Source: Hyphomicrobiales bacterium (lineage in GTDB: Bacteria; Pseudomonadota; Alphaproteobacteria; Rhizobiales; OSC116). Taken from it: a stretch of DNA of 64,000 bases. The translations under genes were made by a program, and so were the position numbers. The stretch spans positions 22,554 to 86,553 of the forward strand of contig NVUH01000013.1 of NCBI GenBank assembly GCA_002401855.1, written 5' to 3'. Every line of letters starts with the position of its first letter. Positions within the stretch are counted from its first letter, which is position 1. Positions 1 to 7,679 of this stretch are shown here, piece by piece. The notes beneath the pieces were generated by a model that saw nothing but the letters and a program-made list of their open reading frames with translations, ran no database searches and had not been told where the DNA came from.

Positions 1-408
1 ATTTTGCAGCTTTGAATTGGTGATGATTTCGATTTGTACATTGGGGTGTTGCTCATTGAAAAGCGGCAGGCGTGGCAAGAGCCAATAGGTGGCGAATGAG
101 GCGAAGGTGGTGACGCGCAGAACTTGTTGTTTGTTGGGGGTTTTTAGTTTTTCTGTCGCGTTGTGGATTTGGTGGAAGGCATCATTTATTTGGTTGAAGT
201 AATTTTGACCAACGGGGGTGATGTTGATGACGTTGGCTTGGCGGTTAAAAAGGGTGATCTCTAGATGAGTTTCGAGTTTGTTGATTTGTTGGCTGACGGC
301 TGATGGGGATACCCCCAGCTCATTTGCAGCGGCAGCGATGTTGCCCAACCTTGCGGTTGATTCAAACGCACGCAGGCTGTTTAATGGGGGGAGATGGATG
401 AATTTCAT
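1..408 (-). CDS. LysR-family transcriptional regulator (N-terminal part, cut by window edge)
   Basis: Reading the minus strand from the ATG at 408 gives 136 codons that run off the window's left end. The first ~60 residues form a LysR winged helix-turn-helix: NSLRAFESTARLGNIAAAA, then ELGVSPSAVSQQINKLE and a short LFNR turn. The start of the effector-binding domain follows (LRVTTFASFATYWLLPRL), which resembles the GcvA branch. It is divergent from the exporter gene at 507, with a perfect 8+5+8 inverted repeat between them at 415-435, so it probably regulates itself and that exporter. The fold is certain; the effector is not visible. Confidence 0.9.
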   Translation of the reverse strand, partial: MKFIHLPPLNSLRAFESTARLGNIAAAANELGVSPSAVSQQINKLETHLEITLFNRQANVINITPVGQNYFNQINDAFHQIHNATEKLKTPNKQQVLRVTTFASFATYWLLPRLPLFNEQHPNVQIEIITNSKLQN

Positions 409-414
409 GTGATC

Positions 415-435
415 ACCATTAGTTAATCTAATGGT
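415..435. promoter_or_regulatory. Palindromic operator between LysR gene and exporter gene
   Basis: ACCATTAG, five bases (TTAAT), then CTAATGGT: two perfect 8-base arms. It lies 7 bases upstream of the LysR ATG and ~72 bases upstream of the exporter ATG at 507. Its position in a divergent LysR intergenic region fits the regulator's own binding site; that role is inferred. Confidence 0.55.
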
Positions 436-506
436 ATTTTATATTTTCTAAATTTATTTGGCCAGTGTTTTTTTGTAGCTTGTTCAAAATAACTGAAGGG
501 GTTGTT

Positions 507-1400
507 ATGAAAAATATTGGATTGAATAATGGCGTGGTCGAAATGACTGTGGCTATGGTGCTTTCGGGCTTTATTGGTTTGTTTGTATTTGAAAGCGGGC
601 AAGACCCGTTTACTGTGGTGTTTTATAGATGTGTGTTGGGGGCAGGGTTCTTAGGGCTTTATTGTTGGTGGCGGGGGGTGCTGACTAGAGAGATATTATT
701 GAGTAAGTCGATGCTTTATGTGTTGGCGGGCGGTGCGGCGCTGATTACAAATTGGATATTTTTGTTTTCGTCATTTAATTATGCGTCTATCTCGATCAGC
801 ACTGTGACTTATCATTTTCAGCCGTTTTTTTTGCTGTTGTTGAATGCTATTTTGTTTAAGCAGAAAATTCAATTGGGTAAGGCTGTGTGGTTGTTGGTGG
901 CGTTTGCGGGGTTGTTGTTGATCATTGAGTTGGATCTTGAACAGATTAGTTTTTCTAATGATGAGTTTTTGGGCATGTTGATGGCCTTGGCGGTGGGGTT
1001 TTTATATGCGGTGGCGACATTGGTGGTGAAGCAGGTGAAGCATTTAAAATCTGAATTGGTAGCTTTTGTGCAGATTAGTTTGGGCGTGCTGTTTTTGTGG
1101 CCGTTGGTGGATTTTGGGCATTTGAGCATTTCTGGTTATCAATGGTTGAATATTTTGGCATTGGGGTTTTTGAATACATTTGTGATGTATATTATTATGT
1201 ATCGGGCGTTTGCTAAGCTAGATGTATCGATTATTTCGGTTTTGGTGTTTATTTATCCTGTGGTGGCGATTTTGGTGGATTATGTGTTCTATGGGCAGAA
1301 TCTATCTGGTGTGCAAATTTTTGGGATTGTTTTGGTATTGGTGGCGGCGTTGATGGTTAATATTGGTGGTAAGATATTCACAAGGAGTGCCAAAGCTTAG
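507..1400 (+). CDS. EamA/DMT-family transporter
   Basis: A 297-residue inner-membrane protein with about ten hydrophobic segments in two EamA repeats (about residues 7-135 and 150-285), the layout of the drug/metabolite exporter superfamily. I start it at 507 (MKNIGLNNG) because GAAGGGG lies ~7 bases upstream; an in-frame start at 465 would add 14 residues without a ribosome site. Divergent from the LysR gene, it is probably under its control. The exported substrate cannot be told from sequence; amino acids or related metabolites are usual for the family. Confidence 0.85.
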   Translation: MKNIGLNNGVVEMTVAMVLSGFIGLFVFESGQDPFTVVFYRCVLGAGFLGLYCWWRGVLTREILLSKSMLYVLAGGAALITNWIFLFSSFNYASISISTVTYHFQPFFLLLLNAILFKQKIQLGKAVWLLVAFAGLLLIIELDLEQISFSNDEFLGMLMALAVGFLYAVATLVVKQVKHLKSELVAFVQISLGVLFLWPLVDFGHLSISGYQWLNILALGFLNTFVMYIIMYRAFAKLDVSIISVLVFIYPVVAILVDYVFYGQNLSGVQIFGIVLVLVAALMVNIGGKIFTRSAKA

Positions 1401-1464
1401 AAAGGTTGTAGCCACAGATAACCGACTCGGTGTAAGCATTGAGAGAAATTTTTACGGGGTGTCT

Positions 1465-2049
1465 GTGGCGAAATTATATTTCAGTTTTAGTGCAATGAAT
1501 GCGGGGAAATCGACCAGCTTATTACAAGCGGCGTATAATTATGTTGAGCGTGGGATGAAGGTTGAGCTTTATACTGCGGCGTTTGATGACCGGGCGGGGG
1601 TTGGCAATATAGCCTCGCGCATTGGGTTGGATAGCAAAGCTAAAACTTATGATGCTGAGACAGACCTTTATGTTGATACAAAAGCTGGGCAGGCTATTGA
1701 AGCGATTGATTGTATTTTGGTTGATGAGGCGCAGTTTTTGAGTGAAGCTCAGGTGTGGCAGTTGGCAAAAGTGGCTGATGAATTGCGGATTCCGGTGATG
1801 TGTTATGGTTTGCGGACGGATTTTCAGGGGAAATTGTTTCCTGGGTCGGCGGTTTTATTGGCGATTGCTGATAATTTGCGTGAGATTAAGACGATTTGTT
1901 GGTGTGGGCGTAAAGCCTCTATGGTGTTGCGGTTGGATGCTGATGGGGTGCCGATTGTTGAAGGTGATCAGGTGGTGATTGGGGGTGAGGATTCATATGT
2001 GTCTGTTTGCCGCCGTCACTGGAGTGAAAAGAAACCTACGGGGGAATGA
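1465..2049 (+). CDS. tdk: Thymidine kinase
   Basis: Salvage enzyme that phosphorylates thymidine with ATP to dTMP. Starting at GTG 1465 gives 194 residues, close to the usual ~200. The P-loop SAMNAGKST is at residues 9-17, the Walker B-like LVDEAQF is mid-protein, and zinc-type cysteines appear in the C-terminal lasso domain (TICWCGRK and VCRRHW). An upstream in-frame ATG at 1363 would overlap the exporter gene and add residues unrelated to the family, so the GTG just after ACGGGG is preferred. The stop overlaps the ATG at 2046 of the next gene, implying cotranscription. Confidence 0.93.
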   Translation: MAKLYFSFSAMNAGKSTSLLQAAYNYVERGMKVELYTAAFDDRAGVGNIASRIGLDSKAKTYDAETDLYVDTKAGQAIEAIDCILVDEAQFLSEAQVWQLAKVADELRIPVMCYGLRTDFQGKLFPGSAVLLAIADNLREIKTICWCGRKASMVLRLDADGVPIVEGDQVVIGGEDSYVSVCRRHWSEKKPTGE

Positions 2050-2051
2050 AT

Positions 2052-2432
2052 ATGACGAAGAAACTAATTAGCACGGGCTCGCCGATGGAAAAGCAGGCGG
2101 GTTATAGCCGTGCGGTGGCGCAGGGTGATTGGGTGTTTGTATCGGGTACGACAGGGTTTAATTATGAGAATATGATTATGCCTGAAAGTTTGGCTGAGCA
2201 GATACATAATTGTTTTAAGACGATTAATGAGACTTTAGCGAAAGCTGATGCAACACTTGCCGATGTGGTGCGGGTGAATTATGTGGCGACAAAGCAAGAA
2301 TATGTTGAAGAATGTTTTGAGATTTTTGGGCAATATTTTGGTGATATTCGACCTGCGGCGATGTTGATTATTGCTGACTTGGCTTTTGATAATATGAAGA
2401 TTGAAATTGAAGTGACGGCGTTTAAGGGCTAG
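2052..2432 (+). CDS. RidA/YjgF-family enamine/imine deaminase
   Basis: A small trimeric Rid protein of 126 residues (128 if the ATG at 2046 is used). The family hydrolyses reactive 2-aminoacrylate and related imines released by PLP enzymes. Visible hallmarks are the opening YSRAVAQGDWVFVSGTTG, the central DVVRVNYVAT, and the C-terminal FGDIRPAAMLIIADLA followed by KIEIEVTA, which includes the expected active-site arginine. The run of G residues at 2040-2044 is correctly spaced for ATG 2052 rather than 2046. It appears translationally coupled to tdk, with no obvious metabolic link. Confidence 0.9.
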   Translation: MTKKLISTGSPMEKQAGYSRAVAQGDWVFVSGTTGFNYENMIMPESLAEQIHNCFKTINETLAKADATLADVVRVNYVATKQEYVEECFEIFGQYFGDIRPAAMLIIADLAFDNMKIEIEVTAFKG

Positions 2433-2691
2433 TCGATTTTACTAAATTGTTTAAATAGGCTTGGCGCATGCAATTGCCGCAGGGGCGGTAGCCGCGGGCG
2501 ATTGCATCTTGCTTGGATTTAAAGAATACGCGGTTTTTGCGTTTCATGCGTTTGCCAGATTTGCATTTCAGAGTGCCGTATATTTTTAGATTTTTATTGC
2601 CGCCTATGGTGATGGCTTGGCTTTGTATGAGATCGGCTATTTGTTGGTCGGTGAAATAGGCGTGGTGATAGGTTTTAGCTGGTTGCGTCAT
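2422..2691 (-). CDS. Small Ada-type metal-binding domain protein
   Basis: 89 residues resembling the N-terminal zinc domain of the Ada DNA-repair protein as a stand-alone protein. The segment KIYGTLKCKSGKRMKRKNR is followed by VFFKSKQDAIARGYRPCGNC. In Ada four cysteines bind zinc; here the second one is lysine (CKSGK), while the last pair (CGNC) is kept. A methyl-accepting role is therefore not assured. AGGAG lies 10 bases before the ATG. It converges on the RidA gene with an 11-base overlap. Just upstream lies the remnant of a 2-oxoglutarate oxygenase, a common neighbour of this type of protein. Confidence 0.75.
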   Translation of the reverse strand: MTQPAKTYHHAYFTDQQIADLIQSQAITIGGNKNLKIYGTLKCKSGKRMKRKNRVFFKSKQDAIARGYRPCGNCMRQAYLNNLVKSTSP

Positions 2692-2842
2692 GGAAAATAA
2701 CTCCTAGCATATATGCTGTGATGAGCTGCTCACATTGTGAATAATTTAACATATTTGGTACAATCGCATAACCGTTTTTGTGGAGGTGGTCGGCGATGGT
2801 TTTCCAATTTAATTGGTCTATTTTTTGTGTGAGCAGGTTCAT
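2675..2842 (-). pseudogene. N-terminal remnant of a 2OG-Fe(II) oxygenase-like gene
   Basis: An open frame of 55 codons from ATG 2842 reads MNLLTQKIDQLNWKTIADHL and then HKNGYAIVPNMLNYSQCEQL. This matches how 2OG-Fe(II) (prolyl-hydroxylase-like) oxygenases of ~230 residues begin: an amphipathic start, GYAxxPxxL, then a CxxL helix. The frame stops inside the Ada-like gene, and none of the HxD...H iron site is present. An internal deletion that joined the first ~44 codons to the region before the Ada-like gene is the simplest reading. The family assignment rests on a short stretch. Confidence 0.5.
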
Positions 2843-2853
2843 TTTGGTTTTTC

Positions 2854-3615
2854 TTAAACTTTATTGATGCTGTTGCCGCCATCTACCATTGTGGCGGTGC
2901 CGGTGACAAAGCTTGCGGCATCGGAGGCTAGGAAGAGGGCTGTTTGAGCGATCTCTTCGGGTTGGGCTATGCGTTTTAGGGCGTGTAGATTGCGGACGAA
3001 TTCGCGGGTTTGTTCATCATCGCCAAAGGCTTTGGCCATGTCGGTATCGGTGCCACCTGGGAGTAGGGCGTTGACGCGGATGTTTTGTGGGCCATATTCT
3101 ACTGCTAGAGATTTTACTAAGCCTACGATGCCTGCTTTGCTGGCTGAATAGGCGGCCATTTGGGGCATGCCGTTGCAATAGCCGACAAATGATGAGGTGA
3201 ATATGAGGGAGCCGCCTGATTTGTTGATGGCGGGTAACTGGTATTTTGCGGCTAGGAATGCGCTGGTTAGGTTGGTTGTGATGGTTTGGTTCCAGCCTTG
3301 TAGGGTTACATCTGGGGTTGGGCCGCCTGCGCCTATTGTGCCTGCATTGTTAAACGCGATGTCTAGGCCGCCGAAATGGTCGATGGCTAGGTTGGTTAGG
3401 GCTTGGTGGTGGGCTTCATCTGCCACATCGCCCGCTAAGGCTATGGCTTCGCCGCCTGCTTGGGTGATTTCGGCGACTAGGCTATCTAGTAGGTTTTGGC
3501 GGCGAGAGGCCAATACAAGCTTTGCACCATTTTTAGCAAATAACAACGCCGTTGCACGGCCGATGCCAGCGCTGGCACCTGTTATGATCGCGGTTTTATT
3601 TTCTAGCATATTCAT
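2854..3615 (-). CDS. SDR-family oxidoreductase
   Basis: A classical short-chain dehydrogenase of 253 residues. It has the Rossmann dinucleotide motif TGASAGIG near residue 13, NNAG near 90, the catalytic Ser and YSASK near 157, and the usual C-terminal FLASDAASFVTG with VDGG. The RxxxL stretch after strand two (ASRRQNLL) suggests NADP(H) preference. ATG 3615 is chosen because AAGGA lies 7 bases upstream; a TTG at 3621 is the alternative. The substrate is unknown. It follows the oxygenase remnant on the same strand with only a short gap. Confidence 0.88.
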   Translation of the reverse strand: MNMLENKTAIITGASAGIGRATALLFAKNGAKLVLASRRQNLLDSLVAEITQAGGEAIALAGDVADEAHHQALTNLAIDHFGGLDIAFNNAGTIGAGGPTPDVTLQGWNQTITTNLTSAFLAAKYQLPAINKSGGSLIFTSSFVGYCNGMPQMAAYSASKAGIVGLVKSLAVEYGPQNIRVNALLPGGTDTDMAKAFGDDEQTREFVRNLHALKRIAQPEEIAQTALFLASDAASFVTGTATMVDGGNSINKV

Positions 3616-3700
3616 AATCAAATCCTTTTCAAATTGTTTGATGAAAGGAAGTTAGATTATAAAAACATATGGTTCGACCCGAAATTGGTTGTTGAAATAT

Positions 3701-4372
3701 CTAGTGGGTATGACCAGTTTCGGGTTGATCATGATTGGTTGAGCAGGAGCTGTTTACGGGTTTGCCGGTGCGCAATTCTTGCAGGGCTTGGGTGATGATT
3801 TTGTAGGAGCTGGAGAGGAAGAGGCTGCTCATGAGGCCTGCTACTATTAGATCGGGCAGGGCGGATTGGGTGTAGTAGACGGCGCCTGCGGCTAGCATGA
3901 CTAGGATGTTGCCGATGGCGTCGTTGCGGGAGCAGAGCCAGACGCTGCGGATGTTGCTGTCGCCATCTTTGAACCTATAGAGGATGAGGACGCTGAGGAG
4001 GTTTGCGGTTAGGGCCATGAGGCCGATGATGCCCATGGTGCTGTATTCTGGGACATCTAGGATGAATAGGTTGTAGATGGTGGCGCTTAGGACGAAGATG
4101 CCCATTAGGGTTAGGCTTAGGCCTTTGGCTAGGGCGGTTTTGGCGCGGATGGCTAGTGGCATGCCGATGACTAATAGTGAAATGCCATAGGTGGCGGCGT
4201 CGGCTAGGAAATCCATGGCATCGGCGAATAATGATAGAGAATTGGCGATTTGGCCGCCTAGAATCTCGACTATGAACATGCCTGCATTTAGGGCTATGAC
4301 CATCCAGATGGCGCGTTTATAGGCGGGGGTTGCGCCATCGAAGGTTACGTCATGTCCACATTTTGCGCTCAT
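3701..4372 (-). CDS. Short CDF-type cation exporter (heavy metal)
   Basis: 223 residues with six predicted membrane segments and no C-terminal cytoplasmic domain, so shorter than typical cation diffusion facilitators (~300). The TM2 metal site reads DAMDFLAD, Asp where zinc types have His. The TM5 site reads LCSRNDAIGN, putting Cys four residues before the conserved Asp. The tail is histidine-rich (DQPETGHTH). These features and the CadR/PbrR-like regulator next door point to export of Cd, Pb or Zn from the cytoplasm. It is transcribed from a MerR-type promoter at 4414-4444. Confidence 0.82.
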   Translation of the reverse strand: MSAKCGHDVTFDGATPAYKRAIWMVIALNAGMFIVEILGGQIANSLSLFADAMDFLADAATYGISLLVIGMPLAIRAKTALAKGLSLTLMGIFVLSATIYNLFILDVPEYSTMGIIGLMALTANLLSVLILYRFKDGDSNIRSVWLCSRNDAIGNILVMLAAGAVYYTQSALPDLIVAGLMSSLFLSSSYKIITQALQELRTGKPVNSSCSTNHDQPETGHTH

Positions 4373-4413
4373 ATTTTTTTGCCAATTGGTTGAGTGATTC
4401 TGTAGTTAAGTTC

Positions 4414-4444
4414 ACTATAAATGCTCTAGCGACTATAGGTTCAA
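4414..4444 (-). promoter_or_regulatory. MerR-type promoter/operator of the metal exporter gene
   Basis: On the minus strand TTGAAC (4444-4439) and TATAGT (4419-4414) are separated by 19 bases, the overlong spacer typical of MerR-activated promoters. The spacer holds an imperfect dyad (CTATAG..CTAGAG). The start point would fall near 4407, about 35 bases before the exporter ATG. The spacing is read directly; control by the adjacent regulator is inferred. Confidence 0.75.
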
Positions 4445-4505
4445 GGGTTATTTTTAATTTAATTTTTGACTTGCAAATGATTCGCAAATGGCTTTAATTT
4501 GGGGC

Positions 4506-4949
4506 ATGACTATAGAAGAATATACAATTGGGCAGTTGGCCAAATTGGCGCATTGTAAAGTGCAGACCATTAGATATTATGAGCAGAAGGGTTTGCTTGA
4601 TGAGCCTGTGCGCACCGAAGGTGGGCAGCGGCGGTATTATGAAGCGGCGCTTGTGCGATTGAAATTTATTCGGCATGGGCGTGAGATGGGGTTTTCGCTA
4701 GATGACATTGGGGAATTGTTGCAGCTATCGGCGCTTGAAGGGCATGATTGTAAGCAGGTTGATGCGATTGCCTCGGCGCATTTGGTGCGGGTGGATAGTC
4801 GGTTGAAGCGGTTGCAGAGCCTAAAAGTTGAATTGACGCGGATGATTAATTCTTGTCAGCACGGTGAGGTGGGGGATTGCCGCATTATTGAGGTGTTGCA
4901 GAATCACGATCATTGTGGGCATGAGCATGGCGAGATTGAGAAAATCTAA
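4506..4949 (+). CDS. MerR-family heavy-metal regulator (CadR/PbrR-like)
   Basis: 147 residues from ATG 4506. The N-terminal winged helix is canonical (TIGQLAKLAHCKVQTIRYYE). It is followed by the dimerisation helix and metal-site cysteines at about 82 (GHDC), 117 (NSCQH) and 125 (GDCR), plus a His-rich tail (NHDHCGHEHGE). This cysteine pattern is that of CadR/PbrR-type activators for Cd(II), Pb(II) or Zn(II). An in-frame ATG at 4488 would add six residues; neither start has a strong ribosome site. It is divergent from the exporter gene, whose promoter it most likely twists into activity. Confidence 0.9.
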   Translation: MTIEEYTIGQLAKLAHCKVQTIRYYEQKGLLDEPVRTEGGQRRYYEAALVRLKFIRHGREMGFSLDDIGELLQLSALEGHDCKQVDAIASAHLVRVDSRLKRLQSLKVELTRMINSCQHGEVGDCRIIEVLQNHDHCGHEHGEIEKI

Positions 4950-5716
4950 ATTTTAAGTGGGATGTTTTTGACATCGCCGCCTTTGTTGGAGATGGTGATG
5001 CTGTTGTCGGGCACTGCGCTCCATGTGCCATCTTTGGCGTATGGTTCGGAGGCGAAACAAATGCCGTTGGGGCATTGGCGTTTGAACAGGCTGGGTGCGG
5101 GGCGGCCTTTGGATGCGTATTTAATCATCACCAAACGATCATCTTTGAACATGGCTGCGGTTAGCACCATTGGTTTTTTGATGTTTTTTTCGGCTGCCAA
5201 AGTCTCGATGAATTTTATGTAATTTTGGGTGGCGGCAATTGGATCGGCATCGAATCCATAATCTAGCAGGCCGAGGAAAATCATTTCGCTGTCGGTTTGA
5301 CCTTTTTTGACGCTAAACATGTTGTCAGACAAGGTGTTTTCGATTTTGCGTTGGATTTGTTGATACTCGTTAATTTGGCCATTATGGGCGAATACCCAGC
5401 CATCTTGTTTGAAGGGGTGGCAATTTAAGCGCGAAATGGGGGCAGAGGTTGAGGCTCTGACATGGGCGATGAAGGTTGGGGACTTGGTGTGGTGTGCGAT
5501 GTCGTGCAGATTATCGCAGCCCCAAGCGGGCATGGTGTCTTTGAATATGACAGGCTCGGCTTTTTCACTCTGCCATGCGAGGCCATAGCCATCGGCATTG
5601 ACTGACATTTTGCCTTTGATGGCGTTATGGCTTTGCTCGATGAGCGAATGTTCAGGCTCGAAAATATGATCTGAGATATAATTGGTTTCGCCTTGATAGG
5701 CTAATAAACGGCACAT
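4946..5716 (-). CDS. Class II glutamine amidotransferase domain protein (YafJ-like)
   Basis: 256 residues beginning MCRLLAYQG. Removal of Met would expose Cys2, the N-terminal nucleophile of class II (Ntn) amidotransferases. Other family marks are HVRASTSAPISRLNCHPF, the AHNGQI motif near residue 108 and DSEMIF. No synthase domain follows, as in the stand-alone YafJ/DUG3-like proteins, whose acceptor is often unknown (yeast Dug3 acts in glutathione breakdown). It converges with the MerR gene, overlapping it by 4 bases. Confidence 0.88.
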   Translation of the reverse strand: MCRLLAYQGETNYISDHIFEPEHSLIEQSHNAIKGKMSVNADGYGLAWQSEKAEPVIFKDTMPAWGCDNLHDIAHHTKSPTFIAHVRASTSAPISRLNCHPFKQDGWVFAHNGQINEYQQIQRKIENTLSDNMFSVKKGQTDSEMIFLGLLDYGFDADPIAATQNYIKFIETLAAEKNIKKPMVLTAAMFKDDRLVMIKYASKGRPAPSLFKRQCPNGICFASEPYAKDGTWSAVPDNSITISNKGGDVKNIPLKI

Positions 5717-5882
5717 TTATGCTTCCACCTTAATATGCTTTTACATTTGTATTTTGCTTCATATGCCACAATTTAGTCATAATCAATTCATGATTTGACC
5801 CTAATTTCGGCAAATAGCTGCCTCATTCATATAGCATATTCCAAATCATGGAAATGAATATTTATTTCAAAAACATGAAACA

Positions 5883-6179
5883 ATGGAAAAACTAATGACA
5901 CATCGTATAGAACAACCTATCAGCCCAGTATTACAAACTAGCTATGCCAGTGTGTTTATCGTCGGGGCTTTTATAGTGGGAGTGGTAGCGGTATGTGCCA
6001 TTTTGTTTGGAGCTGGTGACTGGCAATTGGGCCATGATAATCCGCGTGATGTCATGCCGATATTAATGGCAGTCACTGGCTTTTTTGCTGTTGGTTATGG
6101 TGTGATGAGTGTGGTGATGAGCCGATTTTTTCAATCAATTGCTTATAGACGCCCCAATTATAGCCATTTAGAATATTAA
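5883..6179 (+). CDS. Hypothetical two-TM protein
   Basis: 98 residues that I do not recognise. Two strongly hydrophobic segments (about residues 22-44 and 59-80) are joined by a polar loop (GDWQLGHDNPRD). The C-terminal tail is short, basic and tyrosine-rich. ATG 5883 or 5895 could be the start; no ribosome site is clear. It stands alone between the amidotransferase gene and the LysE gene. The upstream region contains a nested inverted repeat (ATTCAT and TTCCA, then TGGAA and ATGAAT, within about 5823-5866). The composition matches its neighbours, so it is probably a real gene. Confidence 0.55.
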   Translation: MEKLMTHRIEQPISPVLQTSYASVFIVGAFIVGVVAVCAILFGAGDWQLGHDNPRDVMPILMAVTGFFAVGYGVMSVVMSRFFQSIAYRRPNYSHLEY

Positions 6180-6341
6180 TTTTTTCTCCTCTCTTATAAT
6201 TATCTCAGCGAATGTGCCATCCCGAATTGATAAGCGGGGTGGTTTTTGCATTTATCAATATCAGTTAGCTGGGTATCAATTTAATTTATTTGACATTGGC
6301 TTGGTGGCCTGCGTCTACTTATTTGAAATTGGGAGATTGTT

Positions 6342-6956
6342 ATGGAATTAACGACATATTTAACCTTTGTTTTGGCCTGTGCCATATTGATTATTATACC
6401 TGGGCCGACGGTGGCGGTGGTGATTGCCAACTCGCTTAAGCATGGGGTGCGCATTGGCATGGTGACCGTAGCGGGGAGTATGTTGGCGATGGGCATTTTG
6501 TTGAGCTTAGTGACTGTTGGCCTGAGTGCTATATTGGAGAATCTTGGCCATACGCTGACCTATATTAAATGGGCGGGTGTGGCTTATCTTATATATATTG
6601 GCTATAAAACGTGGACGGCGCCTGGCTCTAATTTGAGTGGTATGAAAGCCGAAGCGCCAGACCCTAGGAAGATATTTATGCGGGGGTTTATTGTGTCGAT
6701 TAGTAACCCCAAGGCTTTGGTGTTTTTTGGGGCGTTTTTTCCGCAGTTTTTAAACCCTGAAGGTGATATAACCGCGCAATTGGCGCTGATGTCGGTTACA
6801 TTTTTTGTGATTGCCTTGGTGCTTGACAGTGCGTGGACGGTGATGGTGAATATTGCCAAAAACTTATTATTGAGATCTGAAAAGATTGTTAACCGTGTGT
6901 CGGGCGGGTTTTTAATGTTGGGCGGTGGATTGTTGGCCTTGATTAAAGAAAAATAG
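6342..6956 (+). CDS. LysE/RhtB-family amino-acid exporter
   Basis: 204 residues with six hydrophobic segments. The family signature PGPTVAVVIANSLKHG sits in the first transmembrane region, and GVAYLIYIGYKTW and SNPKALVFFGAFFPQF are in the expected places. Members export amino acids or homoserine lactones across the inner membrane. GGGAG lies 7 bases before the ATG. It is a single gene with a plausible TTGACA (about 6290) upstream. The substrate cannot be specified. Confidence 0.92.
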   Translation: MELTTYLTFVLACAILIIIPGPTVAVVIANSLKHGVRIGMVTVAGSMLAMGILLSLVTVGLSAILENLGHTLTYIKWAGVAYLIYIGYKTWTAPGSNLSGMKAEAPDPRKIFMRGFIVSISNPKALVFFGAFFPQFLNPEGDITAQLALMSVTFFVIALVLDSAWTVMVNIAKNLLLRSEKIVNRVSGGFLMLGGGLLALIKEK

Positions 6957-7013
6957 CTTGAAAATATAACGGCTTGGGTTAGATTAGAATTAGTTTATTT
7001 CGATGAGGCTGAT

Positions 7014-7679
7014 ATGCGTAAAGTCAAATTTTCCAATTTATTAGATGGCTATGCGAATTTTCGTCAGAACATTTACCCCAAACACGAAAAATTATTCAAA
7101 GAATTGGTCGATAAAGGCCAAAGCCCTGAAATTATGATGATTTCTTGCTGTGACAGTCGGGTGAATAGCACCCAGATATTTTCGGCCAAAGCCGGTGATA
7201 TGTTTACCTTGCGCAATGTTGGTAATTTAGTGCCGCCTTATGAGTTGGATGGTGGTTATCATGGCACCAGTGCGGCGATTGAATATGCGGTGACTGAGCT
7301 AAAAGTGAAGCTGATTATTGTGATGGGGCATAGTTATTGTGGCGGCATTAAAGCGGCTTATGAAAATAAGGATGCATTTGCTGAGCTTGATGCTGAAACG
7401 GGTAAAGGTTTTACCCGCCAATGGATGAGCATGATTAAGGAAATTAGTGATGAGATTCATGAATGTCATCATGACCTATCTGAACGTGACCAGCTAAAAC
7501 GGCTTGAGCAGCAGAATGTTTTGTTGAGCTTGAAGAATTTGCGCAGCTTTAAATTTGTGCAGGATGCGTTGGATGCGGGTGAGCTTGAAATGGTTGGCTC
7601 GTGGTTTGATTTGGACAGGGGGATAATTTTGATTGGCAATGAAGCGACGGGCGAGTTCCACAGAATTAAATCTACATAA
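7014..7679 (+). CDS. Beta-carbonic anhydrase
   Basis: Interconverts CO2 and bicarbonate. The 221-residue protein has the zinc ligands and Asp-Arg dyad of the beta class: Cys46-Asp47-Ser48-Arg49, then His106 and Cys109 in GHSYCGG. The sequence runs full length with the usual C-terminal strand (LEMVGSWFDLDRG). Its stop overlaps the start of the next gene (TAATG at 7677-7681), so it is cotranscribed with the EamA exporter. It probably supplies bicarbonate to carboxylases or aids pH balance. Confidence 0.95.
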   Translation: MRKVKFSNLLDGYANFRQNIYPKHEKLFKELVDKGQSPEIMMISCCDSRVNSTQIFSAKAGDMFTLRNVGNLVPPYELDGGYHGTSAAIEYAVTELKVKLIIVMGHSYCGGIKAAYENKDAFAELDAETGKGFTRQWMSMIKEISDEIHECHHDLSERDQLKRLEQQNVLLSLKNLRSFKFVQDALDAGELEMVGSWFDLDRGIILIGNEATGEFHRIKST

